Shown: positions 35,992 through 45,123, counted from the first letter of the stretch. The stretch is DNA of 64,000 nt from Halopseudomonas pelagia CL-AP6 (GCF_000410875.1 NZ_AROI01000014.1:1-64000), one strand, 5' to 3'. The notes: generated by a model not told the origin, from the sequence alone. Numbers and translations are program-made.

Positions 35992-36383
35992 GGCACCTTG
36001 CTCCTGCGTGTGCTCCAGTAACCGGAGCGGGTCACCAGCCGCTGGCCGTCGGTAAAGGTTGCGAGCGGCGGCAGATGGAGCGCGATCCACCACTGCAACT
36101 GCCGGTACAGCCAGGTCTCGGGACGGCCGCGCTTGAGCCGGCGCAGTGCGCCGCCACCGATGCAGATGCCTGCGCTGACCGCCAGCAGGATGGTCGTGGG
36201 GACGATGGCGATCGTCGCGAACATGACGGCCAGCGCCATGCCGCTCGCCAGGCCAATCAGCCCTGACAAGCCTGCGCAGACCCACAGCTCATTCGCCGTC
36301 AGCCCGCGCACCACCACCGGGTGACGGTTGAGACGGTGGGGCAGAAACAGCACCGTCCCGTCCGTGCGGATGTCTTCAGTCAT
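35988..36383 (-). CDS. conjugation protein, TIGR03750 (TraL/VirB3-like)
   Basis: A 131-residue protein with an N-terminal DGTVLFLPHRLNRHPVVVRGLTANE, two membrane helices (about 33-75) and a basic C-terminus (RSGYWSTRRSKV). The layout resembles VirB3/TraL inner-membrane proteins that work with the VirB4 ATPase. The gap to the pilin-like gene is 16 bases. Confidence 0.85.
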   Translation of the reverse strand: MTEDIRTDGTVLFLPHRLNRHPVVVRGLTANELWVCAGLSGLIGLASGMALAVMFATIAIVPTTILLAVSAGICIGGGALRRLKRGRPETWLYRQLQWWIALHLPPLATFTDGQRLVTRSGYWSTRRSKVP

Positions 36384-36399
36384 CTCGGCAGGCCTCGGT

Positions 36400-36762
36400 T
36401 CAGAGCACGCCGATGGCTTCGGTCAGCAGCCAGATGCCCACCACCAGCAACATCGCACCGACCGCCACGGTCAGGCCGAACTGGCCCCAGGTTGAGCGGC
36501 CAATATGGATCTCCGCGTAGCGGGTGTAGGCGTGGTAGCAGACGCCGACGAACATCGAGGCGACCACCAACAAGGCGATCAGCATCACGATGTCGTAGCC
36601 GTAGTTCTGCAGCGTTTGCAGGATCCCCGTGCCGACCCCGCGCGACGGGTTCTCCAGGGTGGGCAAGGCGGCCTGGGCCGATGGCGACAGCGTGCCGAAC
36701 AGCGGCAGCGCCGCCAGAACAGTGAAGGTGCGTGGGAGGAAGGTGCGGGCGAGCGGCTTCAT
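36400..36762 (-). CDS. conjugative pilin-like protein, TIGR03745 (PFL_4702)
   Basis: A 120-residue protein with an N-terminal signal (FTVLAALPLFGTLSPSAQA), then two hydrophobic helices (about 55-75 and 93-118) separated by a short polar loop. The arrangement is that of VirB2/TraA pilins. The family is constant in this ICE type. Pilin function is inferred from topology and position. Confidence 0.82.
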   Translation of the reverse strand: MKPLARTFLPRTFTVLAALPLFGTLSPSAQAALPTLENPSRGVGTGILQTLQNYGYDIVMLIALLVVASMFVGVCYHAYTRYAEIHIGRSTWGQFGLTVAVGAMLLVVGIWLLTEAIGVL

Positions 36763-36774
36763 CAGGACGACCTC

Positions 36775-37008
36775 TTACGAGAGCAGAAAAAAGGTCAGCA
36801 CCAGGTACAGCACGACGAAGCGCACCACGACGACCAAGAACTGACGGTGGGAAAGCTGTTCTTCGGCCCAGCCGACGTAGGCGCTGCGTATCGCCCAGAC
36901 GCCCCACAGGAGCAGCACGGCGAACACCGCACCGAGCAGCACGGTTGCCATCTCGGTCGGGGTGAGGCCGCTGTTGGCCTGGAACGCGGCGATCTGCGCG
37001 GTGTTCAT
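36775..37008 (-). CDS. small conjugation membrane protein, TIGR03758 (PFL_4701)
   Basis: A 77-residue protein starting MNTAQIAAFQANSGL, with two hydrophobic helices (about 20-42 and 56-76). It could be a second pilin-like or pilus-assembly subunit. It overlaps the RAQPRD gene by ATGA and precedes the pilin-like gene by 12 bases. Confidence 0.82.
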   Translation of the reverse strand: MNTAQIAAFQANSGLTPTEMATVLLGAVFAVLLLWGVWAIRSAYVGWAEEQLSHRQFLVVVVRFVVLYLVLTFFLLS

Positions 37009-37388
37009 GGCTCGGCCTGCGTTTCGAGAGCGGCGGCTGTCTGGCGGTAATCGCCGAGCAGCTCGGCGGGGTCGCGCGGTTGTGCGCGGGTCGGCGTCAG
37101 GTAGTCGCGAATACCGCCGCGTACACGCTCAAGGTCGGCGGCGAGCCGGCCGTAGTCGAAGTGGTAGCGGGCACGTTCGTCTTGCGCCTGCGCGGCCTGT
37201 TGCGCGACGAGGCGCTCGATACTGTCGAGTTGGCGCAGCGCGGCCGCGAGGCGTGCCTGTTCGGGCGTGGCATCGTCGGCGCTGGCGTGACCGGAAAAAT
37301 ACAGACCGAGCAGCAGCGCCAGGGGCAGACTGGGTGCGTGATGCCTGCTGGCTGGAGGGAGCAGTCGCTTGGACATGGGGCAATCCAC
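37005..37388 (-). CDS. RAQPRD-family ICE protein (TIGR01690)
   Basis: A 127-residue exported protein with a signal segment LPLALLLGLYFSGHASA and the family's name-giving RAQPRDPAEL near the C-terminus. The middle is helical and charged. It is the first gene of the leftward pilin-VirB4 operon (a second ATG at 37376 is possible). A fic gene inserted upstream separates it from the TIGR03747-traD block. Confidence 0.88.
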   Translation of the reverse strand: MDCPMSKRLLPPASRHHAPSLPLALLLGLYFSGHASADDATPEQARLAAALRQLDSIERLVAQQAAQAQDERARYHFDYGRLAADLERVRGGIRDYLTPTRAQPRDPAELLGDYRQTAAALETQAEP

Positions 37389-37583
37389 GATTGGCGAGCA
37401 ATGGCGAGATGCTCCTCAGCAATCGCGGGCGATGCTGCAATCAATGCGGGATTGGTCGTGATCGGCTTGTTGGCGACCCTGGCGCGGGGAGGCTGAAACA
37501 CGTCGACGTGCGAGGTTTCCGACGGCCAGCTTCTCGCATTCGCGACAGGCGCCCATTCCGCGCCTGCCATTCAGGCGATGGAA

Positions 37584-37677
37584 AGTGAGGAAAAAATTGG
37601 CATACTGGACGGAAATAAGGATTTTCCATTTGGAGTGAGGAAAATCCTGGCTACCTGAACCGAAGAAAGGATTTTGT
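37584..37677 (+). promoter_or_regulatory. tandem repeats and inverted repeat upstream of fic
   Basis: Two imperfect copies of a unit of about 44 bases begin AGTGAGGAAAA at 37584 and 37634 (period 50) and end in AAGGATTTT. Across the junction is a perfect 10-base inverted repeat, AGGATTTTCC (37618-37627) and GGAAAATCCT (37639-37648). The array reaches the fic start codon and is a likely operator. Confidence 0.5.
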
Positions 37678-37678
37678 G

Positions 37679-39196
37679 ATGAACGCCGCGGGTTACTCGC
37701 TTCTCATCCAGCAGCTGGGACTCTCGGCGGTACCGCTACGTCTGCCTGCCATTGTACAGCCGGTCACGCGAATAGAGCTGATCGGGCACACCTTGGCCGT
37801 GCCGCCGGGGATCGCACCCGCGCCGGATGACCTGCTGGGCCACGTATTGTTCGCCCTCAAGCACGAGGGCATCAACCTGGCGGTACTCACCCAGGCGCTG
37901 CCGAGAATTCCGGCCACAGCGTTCGAGCAGGCCTACCAGGCTGCGCCCAACGGGATCTATATCCGGAAGGCCTGTTACCTCAGGGAAGCCTTTACCGGTG
38001 AGCCCATCGCGCAGCATGCCCCGGTCCGGGTGCCGTACAGCCCGCTATTTGATCCGGAGCGCTACATCACGCGTCCGGGCGAGCGCAGTGCGAAATGGCG
38101 CATCGAGTTTAACGGCCTGGGTGATCTTACCTACTGCGCTACGGTTGAGCGGACCCCGCTCATCACCGAGCTGCTGGCCCATGACATCCTCGGCAGGGCC
38201 AAAGCCTTCATCGAATCGCTGCCTCCGATCATGATGGATCGGGCGCTTAACTGGGCCTACCTGCACGAGACCAAGGATTCCTTCGCCATCGAGCGGGAGG
38301 CGCCGACGGAAGACAAATCCCGGCGTTTCATCCAGCTGCTGCGCCAGGCCCATGAGCGCCAGCCGCTGACTGAGGACTACCTGGTGAGCCTGCAGAATGC
38401 GACGGTCTCCAACCCCCTCGATATGGCTGCAGCGTTCAGGCATGAGCAGAACCACCTCTCCGATGGTACCCAGGGGGCCGTTGGGGTGACGTATCTGCCG
38501 CCACCCCCGGAGCTCTGTCGGGAGCTGATGGAGAGCCTGATGGGTTTTGCCAATGAGGCCCCGACCCAGATCGATCCACTGGTGGCCGCCGGCATCATCT
38601 CGTTTGGCTTCGTGCTCATTCACCCCTTCATGGATGGGAACGGGCGTTTGTCTCGGTTCCTGATCCACCAAGCGCTGTGCCGCGCCGGCGCGCTGGAAAA
38701 TGGCTTGCTGTTACCCGTTTCGGTGGCGATGAAACGCCAGGAACGTCAGTACCTGGAGACGCTGCAGTCCTTCTCCCGGCCGGTTCGTGATTTCTGGGAC
38801 GTGCAGTGGATTGACTTCGGCCAATATGGTTTCGAGTTCCGCGGGGACAACGCGGTGTATCGCTTCTGGGATGCGACGCCCTGCGTTGCCTTCACCCTGG
38901 AGATGGCCAGGGTGGCGCTTGAAGTCGAGCTGCACAAGGAAACGGCCTTCCTGGCGTGCTACGACACGGTCTACCGGGCCGTGGACGAACGCTACGACCT
39001 GCGTGGGAGTGATCTCGCCAATCTGGTGATGATGTGCTTGTCCAATGATGGGATCGTCTCCAACAACCGGCGCAAGCAGTATCAGTACAGGGTTGCGGAA
39101 GAGGTCTTCGACTTCATCGAGCAGATGGCCCAGCAGGTGCTGGCGGCGCAGCGGGTCGAGGCCGAAGAAAAAATAAGCGACCGCTTGTTGCGTTAG
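37679..39196 (+). CDS. fic: Fic-domain AMP-transferase-type protein
   Basis: A 505-residue Fic protein that would transfer AMP or another nucleotide part to a target protein. The core motif HPFMDGNGR is complete (residues about 315-323). An upstream SFAIERE (about 201-207) resembles the inhibitory SxxxE(G/N) helix motif but has Arg instead of Gly/Asn. The C-terminal part is a winged-helix-like tail. ATG at 37679 (a GTG at 37676 is adjacent) follows AAAGGA. It runs opposite to the conjugation genes and its end overlaps the TIGR03747 gene by 4 bases. No separate antitoxin gene is seen. Confidence 0.88.
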   Translation: MNAAGYSLLIQQLGLSAVPLRLPAIVQPVTRIELIGHTLAVPPGIAPAPDDLLGHVLFALKHEGINLAVLTQALPRIPATAFEQAYQAAPNGIYIRKACYLREAFTGEPIAQHAPVRVPYSPLFDPERYITRPGERSAKWRIEFNGLGDLTYCATVERTPLITELLAHDILGRAKAFIESLPPIMMDRALNWAYLHETKDSFAIEREAPTEDKSRRFIQLLRQAHERQPLTEDYLVSLQNATVSNPLDMAAAFRHEQNHLSDGTQGAVGVTYLPPPPELCRELMESLMGFANEAPTQIDPLVAAGIISFGFVLIHPFMDGNGRLSRFLIHQALCRAGALENGLLLPVSVAMKRQERQYLETLQSFSRPVRDFWDVQWIDFGQYGFEFRGDNAVYRFWDATPCVAFTLEMARVALEVELHKETAFLACYDTVYRAVDERYDLRGSDLANLVMMCLSNDGIVSNNRRKQYQYRVAEEVFDFIEQMAQQVLAAQRVEAEEKISDRLLR

Positions 39197-39942
39197 AGAT
39201 ACTTTTTGAAACTTGCTGCGGTGATGTTCACCGCCAGGCCGAGCAGCGCCGCGCTCGGCAGTAGCACCAGCAACGGATGCACGCTGACAGGCAGGGTGAG
39301 GTAGAGGATCCACGGCAGGACGGCCAGCGGCATCAGGCTCGCCTTGGCACGGTGGTAGATGAACCCTGACTCGCGACCGGCACCGAACTTGCGGATATCT
39401 CTCCGCACCAGGCCATCGATCAGGCCGACGAAGGCGGCCAGCAGAAACAGCGGCAGCGTCAGCACCAAGACCAGCAGCCGCACCATGAACGTCAATATCG
39501 TGAACGCCGCAGCGATCAGGTAACGTTCGCTCCAGACGTAGACCTGGCTGATGTAGTAGCGGGCGTCTCGGGTATCGCCATGGCTGGGCGCGCGCGAGCG
39601 CGCCGATGCCTGGCTCATCCAGTCGAGCAGGCCGGTCTTCACGAAGAGCCATTGGTAGGCCCCCTCGACCAACTGGTGCGCGGTTCGCCCAGGCTCCTGC
39701 ACCACCGCGCTGCGGGTGAAGTGGGTAGAGAGGTGATTCAGTTCGTAGTCGAGCATGCCCTGGGCGTGACGCCAGCCCTGATCGGGCCAGAACAGGTGCA
39801 TGCCGGCGCACTCGATGAGGATCGACAGCAGCAGCGAGCCGATCAGCACGCCGAGCATGCGCAGCGGCATGGTGACGAGACTGGCGAACACGCCTTGCTG
39901 GCGGGCCTGTTCACGCTGGGTGGTGGCGGCTGGGTCCTTCAT
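39193..39942 (-). CDS. ICE membrane protein, TIGR03747 (PFL_4697) family
   Basis: A 249-residue inner-membrane protein with helices at about 20-40, 135-165 and 200-240 and a large middle loop. It is encoded directly after traD, with ATGA overlap at the start (39942), and probably works with the coupling protein. The ORF extends further upstream, but those codons lie within traD in another frame. Confidence 0.85.
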   Translation of the reverse strand: MKDPAATTQREQARQQGVFASLVTMPLRMLGVLIGSLLLSILIECAGMHLFWPDQGWRHAQGMLDYELNHLSTHFTRSAVVQEPGRTAHQLVEGAYQWLFVKTGLLDWMSQASARSRAPSHGDTRDARYYISQVYVWSERYLIAAAFTILTFMVRLLVLVLTLPLFLLAAFVGLIDGLVRRDIRKFGAGRESGFIYHRAKASLMPLAVLPWILYLTLPVSVHPLLVLLPSAALLGLAVNITAASFKKYL

Positions 39943-42113
39943 GGTCGCGCCTCGCCGTCGACGGCCGTGTCCGGATCGGCCAGGTGGCGAAAGCCGTCGA
40001 GCAGGTCGTCGGGCAGCGGCTGATCCTGCAGGCCTGGCAGGCTCTGGTTTTCCCACCAGTCGCCGGCCTCGGCATAGTGTTGGCGCATGTAGCCGGCGAG
40101 CTGCTGGAGGTCCTCGGGCAGGGCTTCATCCGGATCGGGGGCCGGAAGCGGCATGCGGATTTTCCACAGCTGGCCGCCTTGCAGCAGGGCAAAGGCCTGG
40201 CCTTTGGGCAGGCCGACCACGTGGGCGGGTTCGATCATCGGCACGCTGGCGGTGCTGATACGGTCCTGTGCGTTGGAGGTGAAGTCGGTCGGCCCGCGCA
40301 CATCGGAGCTGTCGGTGGCGCCGCTGACCAGTGTCGTGGTGTAGACGTCTACTTTGGGCAACTGGCGGGTGAGCAGTTCGGCGGTTGCGGTTTCGCGCAC
40401 CCTCAGCATGAACAGGTTGTTGAAGTTGCCGATGACCTGGCCCGCTTTCGCGCGGTTGCCGACACGCGCCTCGATGTCGCTGAGCGTCTGGGTGTAGGCG
40501 GTGACCTGCAGCCCGGCACCGCCGCCTTTGTTGACCAGCGGCACAAACTCATCGCCCATCAGCTCGTTGAACTCGTCCGCATGGACGTTGATCGGCACCC
40601 GGGCACCCGCCAGGGCCTCGGGCAGTCCATCGTCGATACCGAACTTGTAGATATGCCCGGCAACCGACACCAGATCGGCAAACATCGAGTTGCCGACGGC
40701 GGCGGCGACCTCGGCATCCGATAGCGCATCGAGGCCGACATAGACCACCGCGCGTTTGCGCACGATCTGCATCCAGTCGAAGATCGGCCGCGGATCGGCC
40801 AGGTCCGCGTAGTTCGGCGCGAGCAGTTGCGCGGTTTTGCCAGTAGTGAGCTTTTCCAGCAGCGGCAACAGGCTGGCGACGATCTTGTCGAAATAGGTGC
40901 GGTCGTAACGCACGGCGCTGCGCAGGCCGTCGAGCACCGGGTCGTAGACGCGGACTTGTGACAGGTACTGCTCCAGCGCGACCACGCGCTTTTCCCGGCC
41001 GATCATGTTGCGCGGGATGTTCTTGTCATTCAGCCGTCCTTCGAGCTGCACGATGATGTCCCAGGCCTTCGGTTCGTGCCGGGCGAAGTAATGCTGCGCG
41101 TACTCGATGAACAGCGCGTCGATATTGACCACATGGCGCTGGATCAACAGGTAGTCCGGGCGCTGGCCCAGTTCGACTAGGGCGCGGGCGATGATGTTGA
41201 CGAAGCGCCAGGCGAACTCTCGAAACGCTGCGCTATTGCCCTCACCAGAGAGTTGCCCGGCGATGCGTGTGGCCACCTCCGAGATTCTTCCGAAGCGGCC
41301 CACGGCGTTGTAGCGCGCGCTGAAATCCGGCCAGCCCAGGTGGAAGACATAGAACTCGCGTTCGCGCCCGGTGCGCCTGGCTTCCACGTACATGCGCTTG
41401 AGCAAGTCGGCATCGCCTTTGGGGTCGAACACGATCACTACCTCATGCTCGCCGGCCGCGTTACGCCGCCGAATATCCTGGGTCACGAACAGCTCGGCTA
41501 AACGGGTTTTGCCGACCCGGGTCGCGCCCAGCACCAGCGAATGCCCGACGCGTTCGCCGAGCGGCAGGCTGACATCGACTTCGTGCGGCTCAATGCCATG
41601 CAACCGTGGCAGGCCGCCGACCGGCGGCAACGGGCGCAGCGGGTTGAGTGCGATGTCCCAGGCGGTGAGCTTGGCCAGCTTCGACAGCGGAAACGGCGCG
41701 AACTCCAGCCGTTCTTCCAGGCGGCGCGTCAACTGGTAAGCCGGCGTGGGTTCGACGTAGCGGCGAAACTCGGGCCGAAAGGTCTGCGTCAGGCGGTGCG
41801 TATGGCGTTGTTCCCAGCGAAATCCGCGGCCGATGAACAGGCGGTGCTGGCTGACCGGGACATCGCGGCTGGTCATCACGTAGCGCGGCAGACGGCGAAT
41901 GTTGCGTCGGTAGCGCAGAATCACCAGCGCATCGCGCAGGCGAATCGCGCCGAAGGCGAGGAAGGCCAGGGCGCTGCCCAGGCCTATCGTTGGGTTCAGC
42001 GCGAGCGACCAGGGGGCCACCAGGGACAAGAGCGCGGCGGCGGCGCAGACTGCCACGGTGTACAGCTCCACGGCTGGCCGTAGCAGTACCTCGATCGCGT
42101 GGGACTGGGCCAT
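39939..42113 (-). CDS. traD: type IV coupling protein TraD (TIGR03743)
   Basis: A 724-residue coupling ATPase that brings the relaxase-DNA complex to the secretion channel. Two N-terminal membrane helices (about 20-60), Walker A GATRVGKTRL (about 195-204), a Walker B region (VVYVGLDALSD; NVHADEFNELMGDE) and QVTAYTQTLSDIEARVG are visible. The C-terminus is acidic. The gene starts 10 bases after the TIGR03765-type gene. Length is normal and the gene is intact. Confidence 0.93.
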   Translation of the reverse strand: MAQSHAIEVLLRPAVELYTVAVCAAAALLSLVAPWSLALNPTIGLGSALAFLAFGAIRLRDALVILRYRRNIRRLPRYVMTSRDVPVSQHRLFIGRGFRWEQRHTHRLTQTFRPEFRRYVEPTPAYQLTRRLEERLEFAPFPLSKLAKLTAWDIALNPLRPLPPVGGLPRLHGIEPHEVDVSLPLGERVGHSLVLGATRVGKTRLAELFVTQDIRRRNAAGEHEVVIVFDPKGDADLLKRMYVEARRTGREREFYVFHLGWPDFSARYNAVGRFGRISEVATRIAGQLSGEGNSAAFREFAWRFVNIIARALVELGQRPDYLLIQRHVVNIDALFIEYAQHYFARHEPKAWDIIVQLEGRLNDKNIPRNMIGREKRVVALEQYLSQVRVYDPVLDGLRSAVRYDRTYFDKIVASLLPLLEKLTTGKTAQLLAPNYADLADPRPIFDWMQIVRKRAVVYVGLDALSDAEVAAAVGNSMFADLVSVAGHIYKFGIDDGLPEALAGARVPINVHADEFNELMGDEFVPLVNKGGGAGLQVTAYTQTLSDIEARVGNRAKAGQVIGNFNNLFMLRVRETATAELLTRQLPKVDVYTTTLVSGATDSSDVRGPTDFTSNAQDRISTASVPMIEPAHVVGLPKGQAFALLQGGQLWKIRMPLPAPDPDEALPEDLQQLAGYMRQHYAEAGDWWENQSLPGLQDQPLPDDLLDGFRHLADPDTAVDGEARP

Positions 42114-42123
42114 GGCCGGCGCG

Positions 42124-42651
42124 TCACTGTTCGAGGCCGGTGGCCGTGATCAGCACCGGGTAGTGCCGCAAGCCGAGGCGCTCGGCAAGGTCGTCGCCGG
42201 CCACCGGTGACAGCGGCAATCCCGGCACCAGCGCACGTAGCGCGGCCAGGGATTCGGCCGAGCTGACGTTGACGACCAGGCCCACCGCGCCGAGTTCGCG
42301 CAGGCGCAGCGCCCGCTGCTGCAACCAGGCGCGCGAGTGTTGGTCATCACCGACGAGAAAAAACGCCGGCAGCCCCGGTGCCTCGATCACGCGACGCGCC
42401 ACAACGCCAGGCGACAGCCGCGAGGAGCGCACAGGGAGCATGCTGGCTTCGTTGACCTCCCCAGCGGGCGGACGCGGCATCTCAATCCGTGGCGCGCTCA
42501 ACCCGGCGCGCGGCTGCAGGTTCAGGGCCTCGTAGTACGGCAAGGCCGAGGTGCCGCCACGATCGTCGACGACGATCAGGGTGTCGGCCTGGGCGAGCAT
42601 CGGCAGCCACAGCAGAGAGCGACAGGCAACGAGGACGGGCAGGGCGTTCAT
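42124..42651 (-). CDS. ICE protein, TIGR03765 (PFL_4695) family
   Basis: A 175-residue exported protein. The signal is LVACRSLLWLPMLAQA and the mature part begins DTLIVVDDRGGTSALPYYEALN, with LPLSPVAGDDLAERLGLRHYPVLITATGLEQ at the end. The start at 42651 overlaps the transglycosylase stop (ATGA). Function unknown; always next to traD in this ICE class. Confidence 0.82.
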   Translation of the reverse strand: MNALPVLVACRSLLWLPMLAQADTLIVVDDRGGTSALPYYEALNLQPRAGLSAPRIEMPRPPAGEVNEASMLPVRSSRLSPGVVARRVIEAPGLPAFFLVGDDQHSRAWLQQRALRLRELGAVGLVVNVSSAESLAALRALVPGLPLSPVAGDDLAERLGLRHYPVLITATGLEQ

Positions 42652-43211
42652 GGCAGGTTCCTCCGGGAGCGGATGGCCGGTCGGGGGGTGCCCAGCACTC
42701 GAGCCAGGTGCTGGCTGACGCTGTGGCGGTAGCGCGCAGCCGGCGCACCACCGGCGGGGCGGTGGTAACGGCCGATGGCGAGCAGCCAGTCCTCGCCTTC
42801 GACGTGCTGCTCGCGCAGGATCTCGGCGGCGATGGCCAGGTTGCGGTAGGGATCGAGCAGGTCGCAGGGCTGGGCGTAGCGCTGCGGGTGGTAGCCGAGA
42901 TTGATCTGGCCGAGCCCCACGTCGACGCGGGTGGCCGGCGCGCGCTTGAGTGCCTCGCGCAGCCCGGTGCAGGCCTCGGCGCGGGTGGCGTAGCGCTGCG
43001 GTGTGCCGGCGACGTTGAGCGTCCACGGCCAGGGCACCAGGCGGCCACCCACGCGGGTGCCGCTCTCCTGTAACGCCACGGCGTACAAGACAGTGGAGGG
43101 AATGCCGGCGCGCTGCGCGGCGACCTGATAGGCCGGCGGGGGAATTTCCCGCGCCTGGACGCTGCCGACCCACGCACAGGCCAGCAGCGCGAGCACGGTG
43201 CGGCGCGACAT
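42648..43211 (-). CDS. lytic transglycosylase of the conjugation system
   Basis: A 187-residue SLT-type enzyme that opens peptidoglycan for pilus assembly. It has a signal peptide (VLALLACAWVGSVQA), then PPAYQVAAQRAGIPSTVLYAVALQESG with the catalytic Glu in ALQESG, and VGLGQINLGYHP. The start at 43211 gives the signal peptide and shares one base with the upstream TAA (TAATG). Confidence 0.88.
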   Translation of the reverse strand: MSRRTVLALLACAWVGSVQAREIPPPAYQVAAQRAGIPSTVLYAVALQESGTRVGGRLVPWPWTLNVAGTPQRYATRAEACTGLREALKRAPATRVDVGLGQINLGYHPQRYAQPCDLLDPYRNLAIAAEILREQHVEGEDWLLAIGRYHRPAGGAPAARYRHSVSQHLARVLGTPRPAIRSRRNLP

Positions 43212-43936
43212 TAGGGCTGCCGCTGCCATTGGCCGCCGACCTGACGCACGACCGCCGGCAAATCGCCTGACAGCCCCAGCGACACCCAACGGCCCGCGTC
43301 GTGATTGAGCGTAACCTGGCCGCTGCGCACCTTGGCCGGCTCGATGCCTATGCGCTGCGCCCAGGCGCGGATGCGCGTGTCATCGGCGCCGCTGTCGACG
43401 ACGTAGATGTCGAACGCCATACCGGCGGCCTGCAGCCGCAGCACGGTTTGATCGCAGGTCGGGCAGGCGTCCTCGACGAACAGGGCGAGCCGTCTGCTCG
43501 CCTCCGGCACCACCGGCGAGAACGCCGGGCCGGCGTCGGGCAGGATGACGCGTGGCATATCGGCGTGGAGCCGCTGCCAGGCGTCGTCGTAAGCCCGTTG
43601 GTAGGCGAGCAACTTCTCCACGCGCTGCGCTTCGGCCGCGACTTGCAGCTCCGCGTAGCGCTGCCGCTCCTGGTCGGAGCGCGCCTCGATACCCAGCGCC
43701 GTCAGCGGGTCGATGTGCGGCGAATAGACGCCCAGCGGCCCCTGCATCAGATCGCGGTAGCGCGTCCATTCCTCGACGCTCAGGCCCCAATCCCGTGCAT
43801 GCTGCTCGGCAGCGCGCTCGATGGCCATCGGTCGTTCGCGGCTGAGCCTGTTGTCGCTGCTGAGGGTTTGCGCGCCCTGGGCCAGGTTGCTGGTCAGCAG
43901 GAGGATCAGGGTGGGAACGATAGGGCGATGCCTCAT
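43211..43936 (-). CDS. ICE protein, TIGR03759 family, thioredoxin-like
   Basis: A 241-residue exported protein. After the signal (VPTLILLLTSNLAQG) it has a helical region (RDWGLSVEEWTRYRDLMQGPLG) and a C-terminal domain with CPTC (EDACPTCDQTVLRL), reminiscent of thioredoxin-fold oxidoreductases. It may handle disulfides of the cysteine-rich transfer proteins; that is inference. Confidence 0.82.
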   Translation of the reverse strand: MRHRPIVPTLILLLTSNLAQGAQTLSSDNRLSRERPMAIERAAEQHARDWGLSVEEWTRYRDLMQGPLGVYSPHIDPLTALGIEARSDQERQRYAELQVAAEAQRVEKLLAYQRAYDDAWQRLHADMPRVILPDAGPAFSPVVPEASRRLALFVEDACPTCDQTVLRLQAAGMAFDIYVVDSGADDTRIRAWAQRIGIEPAKVRSGQVTLNHDAGRWVSLGLSGDLPAVVRQVGGQWQRQP

Positions 43937-43945
43937 CTGCCCCTC

Positions 43946-44599
43946 CTACCGCGTCGGAATCGACAGGCGATGGCTGTCGTCGCCGCGCCGGAATACAGCG
44001 GCATTGGGTTCGATGGCCTCAAGGTGCCAGCCGGCTTCGTCCTCGCCGGGGCGCAGCAGGCGAACCTGTGCGAGCGCGTTCGCGGTGGCCGGCAAAATCG
44101 AGAGAAACGGCTCGCCGGCGCGCAGCTCGACACCGATCACCCGGAATGGCGGCTCTATGGCCTTGGGTTTGGCTGGTGCGGCGGCGCGTGGGCGGGGCGG
44201 AGTCGGTGGTGTAGGCGGAGGCGCGCTGAGCCGCATTTCCAATCGTTCGATACGTGCTTGCAGCGGCAGCAGGTTGTCCGCTGCTGGCTGGCGACCGAGC
44301 GACGTCTCGATCGCACTGAGACGCTGCTCCATCGCCAGACGATCAGCCTCGTAGCGTGCCTGGGGCAGGGCGTCCGGTTGTTGCTGAGCGTGCTCAACCT
44401 GCTGGATCAGTTCAGCCAGGCGCTTCTCCAACACGGCGACCTGCCGGCTGGGTGCATGGGTTTCGACCTGGGTCGCCAGCCCCGACAGCGCGACGTGGTT
44501 GATCGCGACGGTGGCGCTGATCAGCAGCAGCCCGGTCACTGTGGCGGCGCGCATCAGGGTGCCGTGCTGGCGGGGGGCACTGCCTGGCATCGTCGTCAT
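43946..44599 (-). CDS. ICE coiled-coil membrane protein
   Basis: A 217-residue protein with one N-terminal helix (about 18-40), a coiled coil (about 55-135: EKRLAELIQQVEHAQQ, QARIERLEMRL), a Pro/Ala linker and a small C-terminal domain (FRVIGVELRAGEPFLSILP). The position between PilL and TIGR03759 genes is standard for this ICE. Function unknown; perhaps a pilus-related scaffold. It overlaps pilL by ATGA. Confidence 0.75.
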   Translation of the reverse strand: MTTMPGSAPRQHGTLMRAATVTGLLLISATVAINHVALSGLATQVETHAPSRQVAVLEKRLAELIQQVEHAQQQPDALPQARYEADRLAMEQRLSAIETSLGRQPAADNLLPLQARIERLEMRLSAPPPTPPTPPRPRAAAPAKPKAIEPPFRVIGVELRAGEPFLSILPATANALAQVRLLRPGEDEAGWHLEAIEPNAAVFRRGDDSHRLSIPTR

Positions 44600-45123
44600 G
44601 GCTGCGGCTCCCCGGTTGCACCTTGCCGGGGAGCGCTATCAGCTATGGCCGGTGCCGATTCGGCAGGCGTTGCGTGAGGCTGGCTGAAGCAGACGCGGCG
44701 CGTGCTGTGGTCGATGTGCAGCGTTCGCGCTGGCCCCGCCAGGGTCAGCAGGGCATCACGCAGTTGCAGCGGGCCGAGGTGATAGTGCGCCGCTGGTAGC
44801 GGGAGGCTGCCCAGCACATCGATGTCGCCTCCGCTGCAGAGCTGGTAGCCGGAGCGACGCAATACATGCCGCAGCGCATCTCCGACGCTGGCGTGTAGGG
44901 TGCGGGGAATGGACACGTCGACCACCTGCAGCAGCAGATCCTGCTGGACGGCCGTCGGGGTCAGCTCGACAAGGGTATAGCGGCCGTAGCGGACGACCGG
45001 GACGTGCTTCGGTGCTGGAGCCGCTACTTCATCGGGAACGGGAGAGGGCGGTGGAGGCGTTGCGCAGCCGGCCACCAGTGCGGCCAGCAGCAAGCAACTG
45101 CGGTAGGAACGGATGGCGTGCAT
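44596..45123 (-). CDS. pilL: PilL N-terminal-like ICE lipoprotein (TIGR03748)
   Basis: A 175-residue lipoprotein (LLLAALVAGC lipobox, Cys at about residue 20) with a secretin/PilL-N-like domain (GRYTLVELTPTAVQQDLLLQ; HASVGDALRHVLRRSGYQL). First gene of the leftward operon leading to traD. Motif copy C lies 59-91 bases upstream. Confidence 0.82.
   Translation of the reverse strand: MHAIRSYRSCLLLAALVAGCATPPPPSPVPDEVAAPAPKHVPVVRYGRYTLVELTPTAVQQDLLLQVVDVSIPRTLHASVGDALRHVLRRSGYQLCSGGDIDVLGSLPLPAAHYHLGPLQLRDALLTLAGPARTLHIDHSTRRVCFSQPHATPAESAPAIADSAPRQGATGEPQP

Noticed and set aside
37584-37677. Iterons of a replication origin
   Set aside because: Only two imperfect copies, directly overlapping the fic start; an operator is the simpler reading.
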